This document shows, one piece after another, positions 6,195 through 11,647 of a DNA stretch of 11,647 bases (position 1 is the first letter of the stretch; each line of letters starts with the position of its first letter). Under the pieces are notes generated by a model that saw only the letters and a list, made by a program, of their open reading frames with translations, searched no databases and was not told the origin of the DNA. Source of the DNA: Treponema sp. (GTDB lineage: Bacteria; Spirochaetota; Spirochaetia; Treponematales; Breznakiellaceae); contig JAISFT010000124.1 of assembly GCA_031263435.1 (NCBI GenBank), positions 1 through 11,647 on the forward strand, in the 5' to 3' direction. The position numbers were made by a program, and so were the translations under genes.

Positions 6195-6242
6195 ATAGAT
6201 AAAGTCTGCACTGGGGAAAAAGGCAAGTGTTTTTATGGAGCG

Positions 6243-6315
6243 AGGGGGAGCAGCGTCGAAGGCCGCCTGAATGAAGGGGCGGCTTTCTGCCGGATACACC
6301 GCAGGTGCTCCCCCT
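6243..6315. other. Candidate three-way-junction RNA fold upstream of modA
   Basis: A 10-base closing stem (6243-6252 with 6306-6315, AGGGGGAGCA/TGCTCCCCCT) encloses two further stems. One is 6258-6267 with 6278-6287 (nine Watson-Crick pairs and one G-U, loop TGAATGAAGG). The other is 6287-6290 with 6301-6304, extendable by CGG/CCG around a bulge. The modA promoter I prefer lies downstream of it, so it would be in the modA leader only if transcription begins further upstream. It does not match a riboswitch consensus I know well enough to name. Confidence 0.35.
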
Positions 6316-6348
6316 ATAAAATCAAAAAAATATGCCGTAAAGAATTCG

Positions 6349-6375
6349 TTGAACAAGTTCCGGTTTTGCTATAGT
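6349..6375 (+). promoter_or_regulatory. Promoter of modABC
   Basis: TATAGT (6370-6375) with an upstream TGC forms an extended -10 element. TTGAAC (6349-6354) can serve as -35, at a short 15-base spacing. Transcription would start near 6382, about 37 bases before the modA ATG. Confidence 0.5.
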
Positions 6376-6384
6376 CTTTTTTGA

Positions 6385-6404
6385 TGTTGTGTTGAAACAA
6401 AACA
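6385..6404. promoter_or_regulatory. Palindromic operator candidate ahead of modA
   Basis: The 20-base segment has the form TGTTnTGTTnnAACAnAACA, with 16 of 20 positions self-complementary. It sits between the predicted start of transcription and the GAGGAGGAG ribosome-binding site (6405-6413). It does not resemble the TATAT-based ModE operator of enterobacteria. Confidence 0.4.
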
Positions 6405-6418
6405 GAGGAGGAGTAAAA

Positions 6419-7231
6419 ATGATGAGAAAAACTGTGTTCCGCATGTTGACGGGTCTGCTGGTGTTTGCCTGTATCGGGGCGCCGCTTTTTGCCCGGGGAA
6501 GGCAGAGTAGTTCTGCTGCGGAGGGGGAAGGCCGGCCGGTAACTATTCTGGTGGCCGCGGCGGCAAGTCTGCGGAATGTTTACGAGCAGGAGCTTATTCC
6601 GCAATTTCAGGCGCTTTACCCCCGGATTGTGGTGGAGGGGACTTACGACAGCTCCGGGAGGCTCCAGACCCAGATTGAGCAGGGCTTGACCGCGGATGTT
6701 TTTATGTCCGCGGCGGTAACGCAGATGGACAACCTGGTCAGGGGGGGCTTTGTGGAGGAACAATCGGTAAGGCCTCTGCTGGAAAACAAGATTGTTCTTG
6801 TTAAGGCGGCGGGGATTGCTACGGTGGTAACGGGGTTCCGGGATATTACCGCCGCCCCGGTGATTGCCCTGGGGGACCCTGCCAGTGTGCCCGCCGGTCA
6901 ATATGCCCAAGAGATTTTTACCAGTCTGGGGATCTGGGATGCGGTAATAGCCAAGGCCAGCCTGGGTACCAATGTTACCGAGGTGTTGAACTGGGTGGGG
7001 GAGGCCAGCGCCGAGGTAGGGGTGGTTTACGCCACGGATGCTGCGTCCACCGACAAGGTGGAGGTTTTGGCCGAGGCTCCTGAAGGGACGTTGGCCCAGC
7101 CGGTGATCTACCCGGTGGCCCCGGTGGCTGCATCAGCCCACCCGGAGGAGGCCCGGCTCTTTATTGACTTCCTTGCATCCGCCCAGGGTCTGGCAGCTTT
7201 TAAGGCCTATGGTTTTGCCGCAGCCCGGTAA
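6419..7231 (+). CDS. modA: Molybdate ABC transporter substrate-binding protein
   Basis: This is the periplasmic or membrane-anchored receptor that captures molybdate (or tungstate) for ModBC. Visible family features are TILVAAAASLRNVYE just after the export signal, where AASL forms part of the oxyanion site, YDSSGRLQTQIEQG, ADVFMSA, the VPAGQYAQ stretch, and EVGVVYATDA near the C-terminal lobe. About 270 residues is normal for the family. The N-terminus is MMRKTVF plus a hydrophobic core. It could be cut by signal peptidase I after LFA, or treated as a spirochaetal lipoprotein at the Cys in LVFAC; the Ser/Gly/Glu-rich linker that follows (GRQSSSAAEGEG) fits the lipoprotein option. I chose the ATG at 6419 (an ATG also follows at 6422) because GAGGAGGAG ends 5 bases ahead, not the in-frame GTG at 6389. 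First gene of the operon. Confidence 0.93.
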   Translation: MMRKTVFRMLTGLLVFACIGAPLFARGRQSSSAAEGEGRPVTILVAAAASLRNVYEQELIPQFQALYPRIVVEGTYDSSGRLQTQIEQGLTADVFMSAAVTQMDNLVRGGFVEEQSVRPLLENKIVLVKAAGIATVVTGFRDITAAPVIALGDPASVPAGQYAQEIFTSLGIWDAVIAKASLGTNVTEVLNWVGEASAEVGVVYATDAASTDKVEVLAEAPEGTLAQPVIYPVAPVAASAHPEEARLFIDFLASAQGLAAFKAYGFAAAR

Positions 7232-7304
7232 CGGCGGCAATGGCGCTGATGGGTAGCACCGTGTGGACGGCGTACTATGGATAGGGCGATGTGGATAATA
7301 CATC

Positions 7305-7973
7305 ATGGATAGTGCGCCGATTTTTATTTCCCTGCGGACCGCTGCCGCGGCCATTCTGGTAACTTTTTTTATCGGGCTTTTGGCTGCGGCTCTGGTTGCC
7401 CGGATCCGGCGCCGCTTGTGGAAAATGATCCTGGACGGCATCCTTACGCTGCCTCTGGTATTGCCCCCCACGGTGGCGGGTTTTTTCCTGCTCTACATCT
7501 TTGGGGTCCGGGGACCGGTGGGGAAATTTTTCCTGGACTTCTTTGGTCTTAGAATTGCCTTTTCCTGGTCCGCCACGGTGCTGGCTTCCACGGCGATTTC
7601 GTTCCCCCTGATGTACCGTTCTGCCCGGGGCGCCCTGGAGCAGGTTGATCCAAGCCTTGTGTATGCGGCCCGGACTCTGGGTATGCCGGAGTGGGCTATC
7701 TTTTGTAAGGTAAGTCTTCCTACCGCCATGCCGGGGATTGTCTCCGGGACGATCCTGGCCTTTGCCCGGGGGCTGGGGGAATTCGGCGCCACCGCGATGA
7801 TCGCCGGGAACATTGCGGGGAAGACCCGTACCTTACCCCTGGCGATTTACTCCGCGGTGGCTGCGGGGGACATGGACCAGGCCTACGACTATGTGCTGGT
7901 TATTCTGTTGATCTCCTTTATTGTAGTGGCCCTGATGAACTATGTTACCACTCTGGAAAAGAGTTCCCGGTGA
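7305..7973 (+). CDS. modB: Molybdate ABC transporter permease
   Basis: This 222-residue inner-membrane permease forms the channel of the molybdate importer. Several hydrophobic helices are evident, and the EAA loop that docks onto ModC is clear: AARTLGMPEWAIFCKVSLP followed by GIVSGTILAFARGLGEFGAT, the latter a hallmark of ModB/CysT-type permeases. Length is usual. It follows modA by 73 bases and overlaps modC by 4 bases. The ATG at 7305 has no clear Shine-Dalgarno sequence; earlier ATGs in the spacer run into stops. The spacer carries degenerate 28-base copies of the start region, so initiation may be weak or coupled to modA. Confidence 0.94.
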   Translation: MDSAPIFISLRTAAAAILVTFFIGLLAAALVARIRRRLWKMILDGILTLPLVLPPTVAGFFLLYIFGVRGPVGKFFLDFFGLRIAFSWSATVLASTAISFPLMYRSARGALEQVDPSLVYAARTLGMPEWAIFCKVSLPTAMPGIVSGTILAFARGLGEFGATAMIAGNIAGKTRTLPLAIYSAVAAGDMDQAYDYVLVILLISFIVVALMNYVTTLEKSSR

Positions 7974-9064
7974 GCATCAGGGTTTCCATCCGCAAAAGAC
8001 TTTCCCGCAGTTTTACTCTGGAAATGGAATTTGAAAACTCCGGGGACGGCGGTTCCGCCTGTCTGGGAATTCTGGGGGCCTCGGGCTGCGGAAAAAGCAT
8101 GACCCTGAAATGCATTGCCGGAATCGAGACCCCCGATGAGGGACATATTTCCGTAAACGGGCGGGTTCTGTTTGATTCGGCAAAGAACATAAACCTGCGG
8201 CCCCAGGTACGGCGGGTGGGCTACTTGTTTCAAAACTACGCCCTGTTCCCCCGGATGACGGTACTGGAAAATATCACCGCCGGTCTCCCCGGCCGGGAAA
8301 GGGCGGCGGGCAAACGGCGGAAGGCCCTGGACTGGATGGAACAGTTTGGTCTGGCGGGGCTGGAAAACCGGCGGCCCGCCCAGCTTTCCGGAGGGCAGCA
8401 GCAACGGGCTGCCCTGGCCCGGATGCTGATTGCCGGGCCGGAGGCCGTCCTTTTGGATGAGCCCTTTTCCGCGCTGGACACAAATTTACGGGAGTCCATG
8501 CAGATACGGATGCTGGAGCTTCTGGAAAACCGCGGCGATACGATTCTGGTGACTCACAGCCGGGACGAGGTGTTTAAGCTCTGCGGGGAATTGCTGACTA
8601 TGGACGGCGGCCGGGTGCTGAAAAAGGGCCCCACCGGCGAGTTGTTCCGCAGCCCCGGTCTGGTGGAGGTGGCCCGGCTTACGGGCTGCAAGAATATTTC
8701 TCCGATCCGGCGGACCGGGGAACGGGAGCTTGCGGCCCTGGACTGGGGTCTGACCCTGCGGACCGCGGTCCCGGTGGAAGACGGTATTACCCATGTGGGC
8801 ATCCGGGCCCACGATTTTGTGCCGGTTTTTTCCGGTAATGAGGGAAACGCGCCTAAGGCCGGCGATGACCCGGTTCCGGCTAATCTGATTCCGATCAAAG
8901 TTCTCAGCCGTTCCCGGGAACCCTTTGAGGAGGTTGTGCTTTTTACCGGCGCGGATACCGGCGGCCGGGGCGTACTATGGTGGAAGTACTCCAAGTACCT
9001 GGAACTTCCCGGCCTTCCCCCCTGTCTCTGCGCCCCCCCGGAACGGCTTCTCCTGCTGCGCTAA
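7970..9064 (+). CDS. modC: Molybdate ABC transporter ATP-binding protein
   Basis: This 364-residue ATPase powers the molybdate importer. All ABC motifs are intact: Walker A GASGCGKS (36-43), Q-loop FQNYALFP (Gln88), signature LSGGQQQR (139-146), Walker B VLLDEPFSALD (160-170) and the switch His196 in VTHSRDE. The tail (about 235-364) is the position of the regulatory TOBE-type domain found in ModC, where molybdate can bind and inhibit transport; the match there is weak by eye. It starts at a GTG that overlaps the modB stop as GTGA, so expression is coupled. It converges on the next gene with only 16 bases between stops and no obvious terminator. Confidence 0.94.
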   Translation: MSIRVSIRKRLSRSFTLEMEFENSGDGGSACLGILGASGCGKSMTLKCIAGIETPDEGHISVNGRVLFDSAKNINLRPQVRRVGYLFQNYALFPRMTVLENITAGLPGRERAAGKRRKALDWMEQFGLAGLENRRPAQLSGGQQQRAALARMLIAGPEAVLLDEPFSALDTNLRESMQIRMLELLENRGDTILVTHSRDEVFKLCGELLTMDGGRVLKKGPTGELFRSPGLVEVARLTGCKNISPIRRTGERELAALDWGLTLRTAVPVEDGITHVGIRAHDFVPVFSGNEGNAPKAGDDPVPANLIPIKVLSRSREPFEEVVLFTGADTGGRGVLWWKYSKYLELPGLPPCLCAPPERLLLLR

Positions 9065-9080
9065 ACTCCGGGGTTCTGCA

Positions 9081-9833
9081 TTACGTACTGCCAGTCCCCC
9101 GTTCCGCCGCAATGGTGGTGGCTTCCCCGTGGCCGGGCAGGACGGTAATATCCCCGTCTAGGGCAAGAAGCCGTTTAAGGCTTTTTTCAATTTCCCGCCG
9201 GTCCCCGCCGGGGAGGTCTACCCGGCCGCAGCCCCCTTTGAAAAGGGTATCCCCGCTGAACAGGATCTTCTGTTCTTCCAGCAGGAACGCCGCAGAACCC
9301 GGCGTATGTCCGGGGCTGCTTAACACCTTAAAGGGTCCGATGCGGTCCCCGTCTTCAAATTCCCTGTCTGCGCCGGGCAGGGGTTTCCACAGGGCGTCAA
9401 TATACGATAAATCCCCGCCGCCGCTGGCGCCACCGTAGGTGCCGCCACCACCACCGGCGTCGGTGGCGGTGCCTACGGCGGCGGAAAAACTGCGGCGGTG
9501 CAGATCCAGGGATTCCGGTCCCAGATAGGGAACATCCCGGCGGTGGATGCCGATGGATGCCTGGGGATATGCGGCGTGGATATCCGGCAGGGCAAAGGTA
9601 TGGTCAAAGTGGCCGTGGGTCAGGAGGATGTGTCGGGGCCGCAGGGCCATTGCGGTAAGTTGTGCTATAATTTTTTCCGGTTCTGCCCCCGGATCAATCA
9701 GGGCGCAGGGTTGGGTTGCTTCCATAGATGGCGCCGTAGACGCATCACCGGCCGGGCCGTCATCATAGACAACTATCCAGCAGTTGGTATCGGCGGCCCC
9801 CAGAATAAGCTGCGCAATCCGGTATACTTTCAT
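9081..9833 (-). CDS. Metallo-beta-lactamase-fold hydrolase (glyoxalase II-like)
   Basis: This 250-residue cytoplasmic hydrolase has the binuclear metal site of the MBL superfamily: THGHFDH (72-78), His176 in SPGHTPGS, Asp195 in FSGDTLF and His235 in LPGHG. The pattern TNCWIV...ALIDPGA near the N-terminus and the overall order resemble the YcbL/glyoxalase II-like branch, which cleaves thioesters such as hydroxyacylglutathione, but the substrate cannot be read from sequence. Two insertions are unusual: a small-residue stretch at 26-41, and a Gly-rich loop at about 122-142 whose DNA is an inverted repeat. The ATG at 9833 has no good ribosome-binding site. It is divergent from the membrane gene with about 14 bases between starts. 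Confidence 0.9.
   Translation of the reverse strand: MKVYRIAQLILGAADTNCWIVVYDDGPAGDASTAPSMEATQPCALIDPGAEPEKIIAQLTAMALRPRHILLTHGHFDHTFALPDIHAAYPQASIGIHRRDVPYLGPESLDLHRRSFSAAVGTATDAGGGGGTYGGASGGGDLSYIDALWKPLPGADREFEDGDRIGPFKVLSSPGHTPGSAAFLLEEQKILFSGDTLFKGGCGRVDLPGGDRREIEKSLKRLLALDGDITVLPGHGEATTIAAERGTGST
9427..9484. repeat. Imperfect inverted repeat inside the hydrolase gene
   Basis: Arms 9427-9449 and 9462-9484 pair at 19 of 23 positions around a 12-base centre, and the centre can pair further (CCACCG at 9451-9456 with CGGTGG at 9461-9466, loop GCGT). It encodes the Gly-rich loop of the MBL protein. Confidence 0.55.
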
Positions 9834-9839
9834 GGAGGA
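9834..9839 (+). promoter_or_regulatory. Ribosome-binding site that points to a CTG start
   Basis: GGAGGA lies 8 bases before the CTG at 9848, which opens the membrane-protein frame. The alternative GTG at 9869 has no such site, being preceded by TATGATTTTCTA. Confidence 0.5.
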
Positions 9840-9847
9840 ATATTACC

Positions 9848-11047
9848 CTGCGTATTTATGATTTTCTAGTGATAGGCCTTTTGGTGCTGTTCTGGTACGG
9901 CCTGGTCCCCATTGCAGGGGCCCTGGCAAGCCGCCATACCTGGCGGCGTTTCCGCAGGCACTTCGACAGGCTGCGCCTGGCGCCCCTCCTGGATTACACA
10001 AGCTATGTAAGCTGCGGCAGAACCCCAACAGCCCCCAAATTATTCCGCTTTACCGGCAGCTTCGAATCGATTACCGGCGGCCATACCCTGTGGGTCCGAA
10101 GCTCCAACCTTACCATTCCCGTAGTTCTTGCCGGGGCCCAGGTCTACATGCTCCCCATGGAAGAAAAGGACGGCGGCCGGGATACCCTGGCCGAAGAAGC
10201 CCCCCAGCGGCTGAACTGGGATCAGGTTGCCACCCTGACCGGAGAAGTCCGGGTCTTCGTCGGCGGCGCGCTGAGCCTCCGGGACGGCCGCTGGATCTTT
10301 GCCGTTACCCCGGAAACCCCGCTCCAGGTTATTTTTTATACCGGCCCCAACCGTTCAATGGCCATCCGGGTCATCCGGGCCGGCCGCCACCGGAACGAGT
10401 ACTGGAATAACGTTACCCCCTATGCCCTGGTTCTGGGGGCCCTCTGCCTTATCGGTATGGCCATTACCTTCCTGCCCCGCCCCGCCTTCCGGCTTACCGT
10501 CATCACCGCGTTTTTAGCGGCCTTTGTTCCCCTCTACACCCTGGTGCCGCCGGGCCTTCTTCTGACCATTGCCTACCGCCGGCTTTGGCAGGGGGCCCGG
10601 GTATACCGTTCCTTCCGGGACCTGGCCCGGCTGCCCCTGGTCTACAGTTCCGGCCGTCTTCCCAATGGGGAGTCCTATGGCGCCCGCTGTTACCGGGACC
10701 TGCCGGAGGGCATCCCCCAGTTGGTCCCGGGAATGAAAAAATCCCGGAAAGAGCAGTGGCATGTATTCGGAGTCCTGGACCCGGCTGTTCCCCCCCCGGC
10801 CTGCCGGAGCAGCGGCAGCCGGAACGGCGGTTCCCGGAACAGCAGCTCCCCGGAAGTCCCCAGGGAACCGGAGGACAGTTTTGCTACGTTTGGGGCAATC
10901 CCGGGGGACCCGGAAAAACTGGCCCGCGGATACACCCGCCGGGCCTATGTGCTGGAGATTCTTTCCTGGCTTTTACTTTTGGGCGGTATCGGCTTAAATG
11001 CCCTCTTCGTGTGGAGGATCATCACCCTGTTTTATGCTCAAATCTAG
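9848..11047 (+). CDS. Four-helix membrane protein of unknown function
   Basis: I do not recognise this protein. From the CTG at 9848 it is 399 residues and begins MRIYDFLVIGLLVLFWYGLVP if CTG is read as Met (first seven residues before the GTG at 9869). Hydrophobic segments, numbered from the GTG, lie at about 1-19, 184-202, 208-236 and 361-388. Between the first and second is a soluble beta-rich region (58-170: FRFTGSFESITGG, LWVRSSNLTIPVVLAG, VATLTGEVRVFVGG, RWIFAVTP). A loop of about 125 residues with a Ser/Gly/Asn low-complexity stretch (313-327) precedes the last helix. The loop cysteines (274, 312) form no metal motif. It is transcribed away from the MBL hydrolase and overlaps the DbpA-domain gene at its 3' end. 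A CTG start is unusual and inferred; the GTG at 9869 is the fallback. Confidence 0.7.
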   Translation: MRIYDFLVIGLLVLFWYGLVPIAGALASRHTWRRFRRHFDRLRLAPLLDYTSYVSCGRTPTAPKLFRFTGSFESITGGHTLWVRSSNLTIPVVLAGAQVYMLPMEEKDGGRDTLAEEAPQRLNWDQVATLTGEVRVFVGGALSLRDGRWIFAVTPETPLQVIFYTGPNRSMAIRVIRAGRHRNEYWNNVTPYALVLGALCLIGMAITFLPRPAFRLTVITAFLAAFVPLYTLVPPGLLLTIAYRRLWQGARVYRSFRDLARLPLVYSSGRLPNGESYGARCYRDLPEGIPQLVPGMKKSRKEQWHVFGVLDPAVPPPACRSSGSRNGGSRNSSSPEVPREPEDSFATFGAIPGDPEKLARGYTRRAYVLEILSWLLLLGGIGLNALFVWRIITLFYAQI

Positions 11048-11647
11048 GGGAGCCTCCGCTGTTTCAGCTATTTCAGCACTTTCAGCCTCGTTTCCCCCAT
11101 CCCCCTCCCGCTTGGCATAGGCGTAATTCACCGTCAGGGTCCGGCCGCGGAACATAGCGCCGTTCAGGGCTTCGATAACCCTGTCCGCCACCGTATCCCG
11201 GACCTGCACAAAAGAATAGCTGTCCAGAATCCTGATAGACCCAATATCTTCCCGTTCAACCTGCGCAGCATTGATAATGAGACTCAGAATTTCCCTGGGG
11301 AACAGCCGGCGGTTACGTCCAATACTGATAAAAAGCCGTTTCGATTCTTCTTCCGCCAGGACAAATCTGCCCGCCGGAATAGCCCCGCAGGCCGCAGCCT
11401 CCGCCAGCCCCCCCTGATTCCGCCGATCCCCCCGGCTGTCCCGGTAGAATCCCCGCGGGTTTTCCTCCCGGCCAGCATCGTTCCCCCGGGGATTTTGCCG
11501 ATTCTGCCCCTGGTCGTAGAGCATCAACAGATATGCCGCAGTCCAGGACCGGCGAAAAAAAGAAATCTCTTTTTTAAGAAGAAGACGGTATTCGTTAAGA
11601 AGCCGGGGATTGGCTTCCTTGATCATCTGTTCCTTAACAAGGGCAAT
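10994..11647 (-). CDS. DbpA-type RNA-binding domain protein (5' end beyond window)
   Basis: The frame is open to the right edge (IALVKEQ precedes the first ATG at 11626), so the gene probably starts outside the window; 210 residues follow that ATG. A helical N-terminal part (PRLLNEYRLLLKKEISFFRRSWTAAY split over 7-32) leads to an Arg/Asn/Gly-rich linker (40-72). Then comes a DbpA-like RNA-recognition fold at about 97-171: KRLFISIGRNRRLFPREIL, IGSIRILDSYSFVQVRD, ADRVIEALNGAMFRGRTLTVNYA. In DEAD-box helicases this domain targets structured RNA such as 23S rRNA. No helicase core is visible here, so this is either a stand-alone RNA-binding protein or the tail of a larger one. The acidic C-terminus is encoded in the 54-base overlap with the membrane gene. 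Confidence 0.8.
   Translation of the reverse strand: MALVKEQMIKEANPRLLNEYRLLLKKEISFFRRSWTAAYLLMLYDQGQNRQNPRGNDAGREENPRGFYRDSRGDRRNQGGLAEAAACGAIPAGRFVLAEEESKRLFISIGRNRRLFPREILSLIINAAQVEREDIGSIRILDSYSFVQVRDTVADRVIEALNGAMFRGRTLTVNYAYAKREGDGGNEAESAEIAETAEAPLDLSIKQGDDPPHEEGI

Noticed and set aside
6243..6315. Molybdenum-cofactor riboswitch
   Set aside because: The location is suggestive, but I cannot match its conserved bases and the likely modA promoter lies downstream, so only an unnamed fold is reported.

Overview
This looks like a chromosomal window from a spirochaete, most likely a Treponema of the termite-gut type. That assignment is an inference from gene content: an [FeFe]-hydrogenase-like protein fused to a chemotaxis signalling domain, a stand-alone DbpA-type RNA-binding protein, and a moderately GC-rich backbone with hairpin-rich spacers. 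No rRNA or other direct taxonomic marker is present.

Layout. Bases 2-160 (+) are the C-terminal end of an unrecognised protein. From about 3840 back to 291 every gene is on the minus strand and small or defence/toxin-like. In transcription order these are a two-gene VapBC-like pair (antitoxin, then PIN-domain toxin), a 300-base cluster of perfect hairpins, an orphan ribbon-helix-helix antitoxin-like protein, a Schlafen/AlbA_2-type ATP-binding protein, a second hairpin cluster, and an AT-rich patch. The patch carries a minimal MNT-type nucleotidyltransferase and an overlapping 47-codon ORF. It lies between two near-identical 22-base direct repeats, which suggests separate acquisition.

At 4000-6090 (+) is the most striking gene: two ferredoxin clusters, an H-cluster domain, another Fe-S motif and a methyl-accepting-chemotaxis output domain in one soluble 696-residue chain. 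It is probably a cytoplasmic H2 or redox sensor feeding the Che pathway. A third hairpin cluster and a possible three-way-junction RNA fold follow it. Next is the molybdate ABC transporter operon modA-modB-modC (6419-9064, +), with a promoter and a palindromic operator candidate just ahead of modA.

The right end holds a metallo-beta-lactamase-fold hydrolase (-) that converges on modC and lies head-to-head with a four-helix membrane protein (+) whose best start appears to be a CTG codon. The membrane gene overlaps convergently by 54 bases with a DbpA-domain RNA-binding protein gene (-) that runs off the window.

The candidates for something new are the hydrogenase-chemoreceptor fusion, the family of loop-conserved hairpin clusters, and the repeat-flanked nucleotidyltransferase patch. 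The fusion belongs to a broadly known class of sensory [FeFe] hydrogenases, so its novelty lies in the architecture and not in the class.
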